Assembly: GCF_044454545.1 (NCBI RefSeq)
Contig: NZ_JBITDV010000015.1
Coordinates: 62,001-126,000, forward strand
Direction: 5' to 3'
DNA from: Cryptosporangium sp044454545
GTDB taxonomy: Bacteria > Actinomycetota > Actinomycetes > Mycobacteriales > Cryptosporangiaceae
Length of the DNA stretch: 64,000 nucleotides
Every line of letters starts with the position of its first letter. Position 1 is the first letter of the stretch. The position numbers were made by a program, and so were the translations under genes. A model generated the notes under the pieces. That model saw only the letters and a list, made by a program, of their open reading frames with translations. It was not told the origin of the DNA and did no database searches. Shown here one piece after another: positions 41,308 to 48,482 of this stretch.

Positions 41308-43383
41308 ATGACACTGGACGAGTTACGCGAGGTCGAGGCCCCGCCCGGTAGACGGCTGACCGCACTGCTCGGGACCCTGCCCACCGACGTCGAGGCCGCC
41401 GCCGAGGATCTCGCCGCGGTCGCCGGCGAGCTGGTCGGCGCGCCGGTCACGGTGGGCTCACCGGCCGACGCTGAGCCGGGAGGGTCGATCACCGCGGGTG
41501 CCGTCCGGCTGCGCTGGGAGACCACCACCCAGCCCCCGGCCGCGGTCGTGCCGCTGCTGCGGCAGGGCTGCGTCTGGCTCTCGCTGCTGCGGCGGGAGCG
41601 GGCCGCGTGCGCGCAGGCCGATTCGGCCGCCGTGGAAGCCGAGGCGATCCGGGACGTGTCCCGCCAGCTGTTGTCCGTACGGGACCTGGACCACCTGCTG
41701 CGTTCGATCGCGGAGCGGGTCCTGCTCCTGCTCGAATCAGACATCTGCGGCGTGATGCTGCGCGAGGGCGACGTCGTCCGGATGCGGGCCTGCGTCGGTA
41801 ACCGGGCCGCCGACACCGCCCGCCTGCGGATGCACCGCGGGCAGGGCGTCGCGGGTCTGGTCTTCCTCACCGGCGAACCGGCGCGGGTCGACTCCTACCT
41901 CGAGGACGAGACCATCAGCCAGGATTTCGTCGCGCTGGCCGAGAAGGAGGAGACCCGCTCGGCCCTGGCCGTTCCGCTGCGCCTGCAGGGTGAGTTCATC
42001 GGCGTCCTCGAGGTCTGGCGTCGACGGCACTCCACGTTCACCGACCGCGACCTGCGCCGCATGGTCACGCTCGCCGACTTCGCCACGATCGCGATCGACA
42101 ACGCCCGGCTCCACGACGAGCAGGCGGAGGCCGCGGTCCAGACCGAGACCGCCCGGGACGCGCTGCAACGCCAGGTCGCCGTGCTGGACCGCGCCTCCCG
42201 GCTGCAGCAGAACCTGCTCAACACCGTGGTCCAGGGCGGTGGGCTGCCCGCGATCACCCGGGCCGTCGCGACCGAGCTCGACTGCGAGGTCGGCGTCTAC
42301 GGACCCGACGGCACGCGGCTGGCCGCGCACAGCGGAAACCAGCTGGTCGCCTCCTTGCCCGGCAGCATGCCGGTCGGCCGGCGGTCCACGGCCGACGCGC
42401 CCGACCGCGGGGTCTGGGCCCGGCCCGTCTCGTCCGACGGTGACCAGATCGGCCTGGTGCTGCTCGCTCAGGGCGGGCAGTCGGCCGACATCATGGACGC
42501 GGTCGCCGGGCAGGTCGCGATGGCCTGCTCGCTCGCGCTGCTCCGCGAACGGGCGGCCAGCCGGGCCAGGGCCGAGACCATCGAGCAGGTGCTGTGGGAC
42601 CTCGTCCAGGGGCCGGTCGAGCACCGCCTGGCGGCGCGCACCCGCGCCCAGCAGCTGAACCTGTCGCTCACCGGCTCCCTCCGGGTGCTGCACGGGCGGA
42701 TCGAGAACCTGGAGAGCCTGGCGACCGAGCAGGGCTGGGACACGTCCCGTACCGACCGGGTCCGCCGGCAGGTGCTGCGTACGGTCCGGACCCTGGACGG
42801 TCGCGGGCTGGCCCTGGCCAGCCTGCGCGGCGACCTCATCGTCGCGATCGCGGTGGACCTCGACCGGGCGGCGTCCCGCGACCGGGTCGACGCCTACACC
42901 GCCGCCGTCCACCAGGAATGGCCTCAGCTCCAGCTGACCTGGGGTGTCAGCCGCGAGCACGACGACGTGCTCAACCTGCCGAGCGCGCTGAACGAGGCGC
43001 GCACCGCGCTCGCGGCGGCCAAGCGGCTCGGCGGAGAGCACGTCTTCCTCTACGAGGAACTCGGCATCGTGCGGCTGCTGCTGGGCTCCGGCGACGATCC
43101 CGACCTGCAGACGTTCATCGACGACGTCACCGGCCCGCTGCTGGCCTACGACCGGGACAACGACGGGTCGCTGATCCGCACGCTCCGGGCGTTCTTCGAC
43201 GCGGATTGTTCCCAGCGCCTGGCCGCCGAGCGGCTGTTCGTGCACCACAAGACGCTGCGCTACCGGCTGGAGCGGATCCGGCAGCTGACCGGGCTCGATC
43301 TCAGCCGTCACGAGGACCGCATGCGCGCGGACTTCGCGCTGCGTCTGCTGCAGGTCAACCAGGCGGCGGTGGAGGAGAACTAG
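41308..43383 (+). CDS. GAF-domain PucR/CdaR-family transcriptional regulator
   Basis: A 691-residue regulator: an undefined N-terminal region, a GAF sensory domain (residues about 120-270, e.g. RVLLLLESDICGVMLREGDVVRMRA and RSALAVPLRLQGEFIGVLEVWRR), a middle PucR region, and a C-terminal PucR helix-turn-helix (ERLFVHHKTLRYRLERIRQLTGLDLSRHEDRM, about 645-676). It is the last gene of the shell operon, so it is probably autoregulated, and is the best candidate to bind the CGTTGTC-N7-GACAACG sites upstream of the locus. It converges on the second BMC-H gene (7-bp gap). The signal molecule is unknown. Confidence 0.9.
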   Translation: MTLDELREVEAPPGRRLTALLGTLPTDVEAAAEDLAAVAGELVGAPVTVGSPADAEPGGSITAGAVRLRWETTTQPPAAVVPLLRQGCVWLSLLRRERAACAQADSAAVEAEAIRDVSRQLLSVRDLDHLLRSIAERVLLLLESDICGVMLREGDVVRMRACVGNRAADTARLRMHRGQGVAGLVFLTGEPARVDSYLEDETISQDFVALAEKEETRSALAVPLRLQGEFIGVLEVWRRRHSTFTDRDLRRMVTLADFATIAIDNARLHDEQAEAAVQTETARDALQRQVAVLDRASRLQQNLLNTVVQGGGLPAITRAVATELDCEVGVYGPDGTRLAAHSGNQLVASLPGSMPVGRRSTADAPDRGVWARPVSSDGDQIGLVLLAQGGQSADIMDAVAGQVAMACSLALLRERAASRARAETIEQVLWDLVQGPVEHRLAARTRAQQLNLSLTGSLRVLHGRIENLESLATEQGWDTSRTDRVRRQVLRTVRTLDGRGLALASLRGDLIVAIAVDLDRAASRDRVDAYTAAVHQEWPQLQLTWGVSREHDDVLNLPSALNEARTALAAAKRLGGEHVFLYEELGIVRLLLGSGDDPDLQTFIDDVTGPLLAYDRDNDGSLIRTLRAFFDADCSQRLAAERLFVHHKTLRYRLERIRQLTGLDLSRHEDRMRADFALRLLQVNQAAVEEN

Positions 43384-43390
43384 CTCGGAA

Positions 43391-43693
43391 CTAGCTCTCG
43401 GTCAGGTGGGTGACGACCTGGTCGACGACGCCCTCGGTCTCACCGTGCGGGCGCGGGATGACGTGGCTGCTGTAGAGCTCGCCGACCCGCGCGGCCGCCG
43501 CCTTCCCGGCGTCCACGGCCGCCTTCACGGCGCCGACGTCGCCGCGGACCAGCACCGACACCTGCCCGTTGCGGAGCGTCCGGTATCCCTCGATCTCGAC
43601 GTTGGCGGCTTTCACCATCGCGTCCGCGGCCTCGATCGCGCCGACCAGGCCCTTGGTCTCGATCATTCCGAGCGCACCACGCGTGACCGCCAC
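43391..43693 (-). CDS. BMC-H hexameric shell protein, second copy
   Basis: A 100-residue PduA-type shell protein: RGALGMIETKGLVGAIEAADAMVKAANVEIEG, VSVLVRGDVGAVKAAVDAGKAAA and SHVIPRPHGETEGVV. It is a close paralogue of the BMC-H encoded at 35867-36190 but differs in the pore-loop region (RTLRNGQ instead of REIGGG). That could give facets with different permeability. The GTG at 43693 has AGGAGG 6 bases upstream. It lies on the opposite strand, with its own promoter carrying the perfect regulon dyad. Confidence 0.93.
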   Translation of the reverse strand: MAVTRGALGMIETKGLVGAIEAADAMVKAANVEIEGYRTLRNGQVSVLVRGDVGAVKAAVDAGKAAAARVGELYSSHVIPRPHGETEGVVDQVVTHLTES

Positions 43694-43740
43694 GGCCGCC
43701 TCCTGTTCGCCGGATTTCCCCGAACGGTAGGCGTGGCCGC

Positions 43741-43780
43741 GGCCCGGGGCGTTGTCTCGTCCGGACAACGTCCCCGGGCC
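43741..43780. promoter_or_regulatory. BMC-regulon operator 3, perfect dyad within a long inverted repeat
   Basis: The core 43750-43770 is a perfect CGTTGTC-N7-GACAACG dyad. It is extended on both sides by GGCCCGGGG and CCCCGGGCC, making an almost continuous 40-bp inverted repeat with one unpaired base. A -10-like TACCGT (43729-43724, minus strand) lies 20 bp from the dyad edge, nearly the same spacing as at the shell operon promoter. The long repeat could also act as a terminator for the importer operon ending at 43791, although no T-run follows. Confidence 0.68.
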
Positions 43781-43790
43781 GGCTTATCCG

Positions 43791-44549
43791 TCAGAGCGTC
43801 AGGGCGCCGGTCATGATCGCCACGGCCTCGGGCATGGTGTGCGACGCCGGGGTGACCACGCCCGCGCAGCGGCCCAGCCGCTGGATGTGGATGCGATCGG
43901 CGACCTCGAACACGTGCGGCATGTTGTGGCTGATCAGGATCGTCGGCAATCCGCGCGAGCGCACCTCCCGGATCATCCGCAGCACCTGGTTGGACTCCTT
44001 GACCCCGAGGGCGGCGGTCGGCTCGTCCAGCACGATGACCTTGCTGCCGAACGCGGCGGCGCGGGCCACCGAGACGGCCTGACGCTGGCCGCCGGACAAC
44101 GTCTCGACGGTCTGCGACATGTTCTGGAGCGTGCCGATGCCGAGGTCGGTGAGCGCCTTGGCGGCATCGTCGCGCATGCCGCTCTGGTCGAGCATCCGCA
44201 GCACGTTCCCGAGGAAACCGGGCCGGCGGCGCTCCCGGCCCAGGTAGAGGTTGCTGGCGATGTCGAGGGCGGGGGCGACCGCGAGCGTCTGGTACACGGT
44301 CTCGATCCCGGCCGCGCGGGCGTCTTGCGGGCGGCGGAACTGCACCACCTGCCCGTCGACGCGGATCTCGCCCGCGTCCGGGACGAGAGCTCCGGTCAGG
44401 CACTTGATCAGCGTCGACTTGCCGGCACCGTTGTCGCCGATGATCGCCAGCACTTCACCGGGGTACAGATCGAGATCGACGCCGTCGAGGCCGACGACGC
44501 GCCCGAACGTCTTCACCAGCCCCCGGGCGGAGAGCACCGGATCGGTCAT
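43791..44549 (-). CDS. frcA: FrcA-like sugar ABC transporter ATP-binding protein
   Basis: A 252-residue single-domain ATPase of the sugar importer class CUT2. Walker A is GDNGAGKST (about residue 38), signature LSGGQRQAVSVARAA, Walker B KVIVLDEPTAALGV and LISHNMPHVFEVADRIHI. The segments IETVYQTLAVAPALDIASNLYLGRE and TMPEAVAIMTGAL follow rhizobial FrcA closely. Most CUT2 ATPases are double-length; FrcA is the single-domain exception, which supports the call. The ATG overlaps the permease stop (ATGA). The fructose assignment is by resemblance; ribose or mannose are alternatives. Confidence 0.85.
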   Translation of the reverse strand: MTDPVLSARGLVKTFGRVVGLDGVDLDLYPGEVLAIIGDNGAGKSTLIKCLTGALVPDAGEIRVDGQVVQFRRPQDARAAGIETVYQTLAVAPALDIASNLYLGRERRRPGFLGNVLRMLDQSGMRDDAAKALTDLGIGTLQNMSQTVETLSGGQRQAVSVARAAAFGSKVIVLDEPTAALGVKESNQVLRMIREVRSRGLPTILISHNMPHVFEVADRIHIQRLGRCAGVVTPASHTMPEAVAIMTGALTL

Positions 44550-45559
44550 GCCCGCACCCTCCTGATCCACTGGTCCACCCCGACGGCCGTGATCACCAGC
44601 AGGCCGACGGCGAGCACCCGGTACTGGTCGTCCACCCCGGCCAGGGAGAGACCACTGCGGAAGGCGCCGACGATGAGCGCGCCGAGCAGCGTGCCCAGCA
44701 GCGCGCCCCGGCCACCGAAGAGGCTGGTGCCGCCGATGACCACCGCGGTGATGCTCTCCAGGTTGGCGTCGGTGATGGCATTCGGGCTGGCCGCGCCGGC
44801 CCGGCCGATCAGGATCCAGGCCGTCAGCCCGTAGATCGCTCCGGCGACGACGTAGACGCTGAGCAGCACCCGGTCGACGCGGATGCCGGCCAGGCGGGCG
44901 GCCTCTTTGTCGTCGCCGACCGCGTAGACGTGCCGCCCCCAGGCGGTGTTCGCCAGCGCGAAGCCGACCCCGAGGTAGAGCAGCACGACGAGGATCACGC
45001 CCCAGGTGATCCGCCACCGGCCGGCGCCGAACGACTCACCGGTCCAGTTCAGCAGCGCGGGGAGTTCGTCGGCCTGGACGCTCTGCCCGCTGGTGTAGAG
45101 CAGGCCGATCGCCGTGAACACGCTCAGCGTCCCCAGCGTGACGATGAACGGGGGGAGCGCGATCCGGGTCACCAGCGCACCGTTGACCAGCCCGGCGAGG
45201 ACGCCGAGAGCAACCGCGACCAGCACCGCCAGCGCACCGGGGATGCCGCTGCCTTCGGCGAGCTTGGCCGCGACCATCATGGCCAGGATCGTGACCGCAC
45301 CGACCGACAGGTCGATGCCCGCGGTGAGGATGATCAGCGTCTGGCCGACCGCCAGCGCTCCGATCACCGCCACCTGCTGCAGCAGCAGCGAGAGCGACGC
45401 CGGTTGGGCGAAGCGGGGGTTGAGCGCCGAGAACACGGCGAACGCGATGAACAGGACGATCAGCGGGCTGATCGCGGGATGGGCGTGCAGGAGGTGCTGG
45501 ACGCGCTGGAGCGGGGACTGCCGGCGTCGCGCGAACTCCTCCGCGGCGGTGGTGGTCAT
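44546..45559 (-). CDS. frcC: FrcC/RbsC-like sugar ABC transporter permease
   Basis: A 337-residue CUT2 permease with eight to ten membrane helices. Marks are LLLQQVAVIGALAVGQTLIILTAGIDLSVGAVTILAMM (residues about 60-97), LPPFIVTLGTLSVFTAIGLLYTSGQ, and the cytoplasmic loop YAVGDDKEAARLAGIRVDRVLLSVYV. It overlaps its neighbours at both ends (ATGA) in the order binding protein, permease, ATPase, as in rhizobial frcBCA. Confidence 0.87.
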   Translation of the reverse strand: MTTTAAEEFARRRQSPLQRVQHLLHAHPAISPLIVLFIAFAVFSALNPRFAQPASLSLLLQQVAVIGALAVGQTLIILTAGIDLSVGAVTILAMMVAAKLAEGSGIPGALAVLVAVALGVLAGLVNGALVTRIALPPFIVTLGTLSVFTAIGLLYTSGQSVQADELPALLNWTGESFGAGRWRITWGVILVVLLYLGVGFALANTAWGRHVYAVGDDKEAARLAGIRVDRVLLSVYVVAGAIYGLTAWILIGRAGAASPNAITDANLESITAVVIGGTSLFGGRGALLGTLLGALIVGAFRSGLSLAGVDDQYRVLAVGLLVITAVGVDQWIRRVRA

Positions 45560-46611
45560 TTGCCCCAGCACAGTTCCGCGCCCTTGGTGGTGTCGATGCT
45601 CTCGACGCCGGTGGCCGCCTTGTCGGTGACGAGCGCGACGCCGGTGTCGAAGAAGTCCTTGCCGCCGGTGACCTCCGGCTTCTTACCGCCGGTCGCGATG
45701 TCCTTGATCGCCTTCACCCCGAGCTCGGCCATCTTGATCGGGTACTGCTGGGAGGTCGCGTTGATGATGCCGTCCTTGACCTGCTGTACGCCGGCGCAGC
45801 CGCCGTCGATCGAGACGACCAGGACGTTCTTCAGGCCCGCGGCCTGCAGGGCCTTGTGCGCGCCGACGGCGGCCGGCTCGTTGATCGTGTAGACGACGTT
45901 GATGCCCGAGTTCTTGGCCAGGCACCGCTCCATCGCGGTGCGGCCGCCGTCCTCGGCGCCTTGCGTCGGCTCGTTGCAGGCGATCTGGTACGTGCCGCCG
46001 GAGTACTTGCCGGACTTCGCCTCGTCGCCGTTCTTCTTGTCGTCGCCGGTGGGGATGCCCATGCCGGTCAGGAAGCCCTGGTCGCGGTTGTAGTCGACCG
46101 AGACGATCTTGTCGTTGAACAGGTCGAGCATCGCGATCGTGGCCGGCTTGCCGCCGAGCTGGACACCGGTCCATTTGCCGATCAGTTCGCCGGCGCGGAA
46201 GTTGTCGGTGGCGAACGTGATGTCGACGGTGTCGGCGGGATCCGGCGGGGTGTCGAGCGCGATGACGTAGAGCCCGGCGTCCCGCGCCTTCTTGATCGCG
46301 GAGTTGACGCCGGGGCCGTTCGGCGTGATCAGGATGCCCTTGTCTCCCCGGGCGATCGCGTCCTCGATCGCCTGCACCTGGGTCTGCTCGTCGCCGTCCT
46401 CTTTTCCGGCGGCGATCGTGAGTTTGACCCCGTCGGCCTTGGCGGCCTTCTTCGCGCCGTCCTGCATCGTCACGAAGAACGGGTTGGTCGAGTTCTTCGT
46501 GATCAGCGAGACCGAGACGGAATCGCCGTCGCTGCCGCTGTCACCGCCACAACCGGCGGCGGCCAATGTCAGGACGATCGCGGTGACAATGCCTGAAACC
46601 CGCTTGTTCAT
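45556..46611 (-). CDS. frcB: FrcB-like sugar-binding lipoprotein
   Basis: A 351-residue periplasmic-binding-protein-like lipoprotein: MNKRVSGIVTAIVLTLAAAGC with Cys 21 as the lipidation site, then the CUT2 fold. AIEDAIARGDKGILITPNGPGVNSAIKKARDAGLYVIALDTPPDPADTVDITFATDNFRAGELIG and the later VYTINEPAAVGAHKAL and SIDGGCAGVQQVKDGIINATSQQYP follow FrcB of rhizobia closely. AAGGAG lies 6 bases before the ATG. A LacI-type operator lies 30 bp upstream, and the lacI gene is divergent. Given the adjacent BMC locus, it may bring in the sugar or polyol whose breakdown is compartmentalised; that link is inferred. Confidence 0.87.
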   Translation of the reverse strand: MNKRVSGIVTAIVLTLAAAGCGGDSGSDGDSVSVSLITKNSTNPFFVTMQDGAKKAAKADGVKLTIAAGKEDGDEQTQVQAIEDAIARGDKGILITPNGPGVNSAIKKARDAGLYVIALDTPPDPADTVDITFATDNFRAGELIGKWTGVQLGGKPATIAMLDLFNDKIVSVDYNRDQGFLTGMGIPTGDDKKNGDEAKSGKYSGGTYQIACNEPTQGAEDGGRTAMERCLAKNSGINVVYTINEPAAVGAHKALQAAGLKNVLVVSIDGGCAGVQQVKDGIINATSQQYPIKMAELGVKAIKDIATGGKKPEVTGGKDFFDTGVALVTDKAATGVESIDTTKGAELCWGK

Positions 46612-46640
46612 CGTCTGCTCCTTCGCGCACGACGGCGGCT

Positions 46641-46652
46641 GACAACGATGTC
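46641..46652. promoter_or_regulatory. LacI-type operator upstream of the sugar importer
   Basis: GACAACGATGTC, one base away from the perfect palindrome at 46724-46735. It lies 30 bp upstream of the binding-protein start codon, where a LacI repressor would block transcription. It shares the GACAACG sequence with the BMC dyads, but here as part of a 12-bp LacI palindrome. Confidence 0.6.
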
Positions 46653-46721
46653 GGGGAGTGTCGACCCTCTGAATCGTGGGAGTCAATAGTGGACGCTCAT
46701 CGAGTCGCGAAAGGATGCTGC

Positions 46722-46750
46722 TTGACATCGATGTCGATTCTGGACACGCT
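46722..46750 (+). promoter_or_regulatory. lacI promoter with palindromic operator
   Basis: A consensus -35 TTGACA (46722-46727) and, 17 bases on, a weak -10 (CACGCT, 46745-46750) would place the transcript start at the ATG at 46757, giving a leaderless message. The perfect palindrome GACATCGATGTC (46724-46735) overlaps the -35, so the LacI protein probably represses itself. Confidence 0.55.
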
Positions 46751-46756
46751 CCGGAG

Positions 46757-47770
46757 ATGGGCCGGGCGACGCTGCGGGACGTGGCGCGGTTGGCTGCCGT
46801 CAGCCCGAAGACCGTCTCCCGGGTGGTGAACCGCGAGCCCGGCGTGACCGACGCGAAGGTCGCCGCGGTGACCGCCGCGATCGAGAAACTGGGCTACCGG
46901 CCGAACCTCACCGCGAGCAGCCTGCGGCGGGCGCGCGGCCGCACGGCGACGATCGGGGTGGTGCTCGAGAACGTCGCCAACCCGTTCTCCTCGGTGCTGC
47001 ACCGGGCCATGGAGGACGTCGCCCGCGACCACGGCGTCTCGATCCTGGCCGGCAGCGTCGACGAGGACCCGGCCCGCGAGCGCGCGCTCGTCGGCATCTT
47101 CGCCGGACGCCAGGTGGACGGGCTGATCGTCGCGCCGGCGAGCAGCAACCAGGGCTACCTGACGGCGGAGATCCTGGCCGGAACGCCGGTGGTGTTCGTC
47201 GACCGGCCACCGGCCGGCGTCCAGGTCGACACGGTGCTGATCGACAACCGGGCCGGAGCCCGGGAGGCCGTGGGTCAGGTGGTCGCGCACGGCCATCGCG
47301 CGATCGGTTACCTCGGTGATCTGCGCTCGGTCGTCACCGCCCGCGACCGTCTGCAGGGATACCGGGACGCGCTCGCCGACGAAGGCATCCGTCCCGACCC
47401 GGCGCACGTCGTGGAGGACCTCCACACCGAGGAGGCCGCCGAGCGGGCCGTCCACCGGCTGTTCGCACTGGACGCCCCACCGACCGCGCTGTTCACGGCC
47501 CAGAACCTGGTGACGATCGGTGCGATCCGCGCGCTGCGGACGCTGGGACGCCAGCACTCCGTCGCGCTGGTCGGTTTCGACGACTTCCCGCTGGCCGATC
47601 TCCTGGAGCCCGGGGTCACGGTCGTGGCCCAGGATCCGTGGGCGATGGGACGCCTCGCGGCGTCGCTGATCTTCCGCCGCCTCGCGGGGGAGTACTGGGA
47701 GCCTGCGATCCACGAGATCCCGACCCGGTTGATCGCCCGCGGCTCGGGCGAAATCCGCCCGGCGAACTAG
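46757..47770 (+). CDS. LacI-family transcriptional regulator
   Basis: A 337-residue LacI repressor. The N-terminal DNA-binding region TLRDVARLAAVSPKTVSRVVNREPGVTDAKVAAVTAAIEKLGYRPN (residues about 5-50) includes the hinge start. The sugar-binding domain follows, with IGVVLENVANPFSSVLHRAMEDVARDHG and LVGFDDFPLADLLEPGVTVVAQD. The ATG at 46757 agrees with the normal MxxxTLxDVA start and a leaderless promoter. It is divergent from the FrcBCA-like operon, with two matching palindromes between, so it probably responds to the imported sugar or its phosphate. Confidence 0.92.
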   Translation: MGRATLRDVARLAAVSPKTVSRVVNREPGVTDAKVAAVTAAIEKLGYRPNLTASSLRRARGRTATIGVVLENVANPFSSVLHRAMEDVARDHGVSILAGSVDEDPARERALVGIFAGRQVDGLIVAPASSNQGYLTAEILAGTPVVFVDRPPAGVQVDTVLIDNRAGAREAVGQVVAHGHRAIGYLGDLRSVVTARDRLQGYRDALADEGIRPDPAHVVEDLHTEEAAERAVHRLFALDAPPTALFTAQNLVTIGAIRALRTLGRQHSVALVGFDDFPLADLLEPGVTVVAQDPWAMGRLAASLIFRRLAGEYWEPAIHEIPTRLIARGSGEIRPAN

Positions 47771-47821
47771 TACGGCAACGGCGTGTACGCGGTAGAGCGG
47801 CACCCGGCGCCTGCACCGCCG

Positions 47822-48346
47822 CTACCGGTGACTATCCCGGGACGGGTTCGAGTCGGTCTGCGCAGACGATGGGGAGTCGCCGAGGTAGGTCTCCATGGCG
47901 GTGCGCAGCGTGTCGGCAGCGCGGGTGATGGTGTCCAGTTGCGCTGTCGTGAACTCCCCGAGCACGCGGCCGAGCTGCTGCTGCAGAGGTTCGAAGAACG
48001 CGTCGGCGGCGGCGTTGATCGCAGCGGTCGAGCGCAGGGTCACGATGCGACGGTCGGTACCTTCCCTGGTGCGCTCGACGTGCCCGGCTACCTCCAGACG
48101 TCCGAGCAGGATCGAAGTGGCCCCGGGAGAGAGGCCCACGCGTTCGGCGAGGCGTGCGGGTGTCAGCGGCCGGCCAAGATCCTCCGCTTCGATGATCAGC
48201 ACGATCGCGGCGGCGTCGGTCGTGTGCATGCCCATGCTCCGGGCGAAGCACCGCGACAGTTCGTTCTGCGCTGCGCTGAACGCGGTGAAACTCTGCACCA
48301 CGCGCTCACGCGCGTCGCTTGCCCCGGCCGGCATGTCGTCGCTCAT
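47822..48346 (-). CDS. MarR-family transcriptional regulator
   Basis: A 174-residue MarR protein. The recognition region is LTPARLAERVGLSPGATSILLGRLEVAGHVERTREGTDRRIVTLRST (residues about 60-106). The C-terminal tail (GDSPSSAQTDSNPSRDSHR) is polar and probably disordered. It is divergent from a TetX-like monooxygenase gene across an A/T-rich 136-bp region, so it is the likely regulator of that enzyme. It converges on lacI with a 51-bp gap. The ATG at 48346 has GGGAG almost adjacent; a second ATG is at 48334. Confidence 0.87.
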   Translation of the reverse strand: MSDDMPAGASDARERVVQSFTAFSAAQNELSRCFARSMGMHTTDAAAIVLIIEAEDLGRPLTPARLAERVGLSPGATSILLGRLEVAGHVERTREGTDRRIVTLRSTAAINAAADAFFEPLQQQLGRVLGEFTTAQLDTITRAADTLRTAMETYLGDSPSSAQTDSNPSRDSHR

Positions 48347-48389
48347 CTCCCGTTCCTTCGTTCGATCCCCATACTACCTCTTGCCGCCG

Positions 48390-48414
48390 AATAGTTTTGC
48401 TGCATAATAGTTTT
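48390..48414. promoter_or_regulatory. direct-repeat A/T-rich element between MarR and TetX-like genes
   Basis: Two copies of AATAGTTTT (48390-48398 and 48406-48414), spaced 16 bases start to start, with TGCATAATAG between. In 70% G+C DNA such a stretch is striking, and it lies in the divergent promoter region. Candidate promoter and MarR binding site; no direct proof. Confidence 0.5.
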
Positions 48415-48482
48415 ACCGCAGCACATTCCTGCGGTGCCGACGGCGTTCGCCGCTGGGTTCACGACGAGGTTCGGAGCACCAC

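Noticed and set aside
43741..43780. Long inverted repeat read purely as a terminator of the importer operon
   Set aside because: No T-run follows the stem. The inner dyad matches two other promoter sites with the same spacer, so an operator is the better explanation, although a double role is possible.
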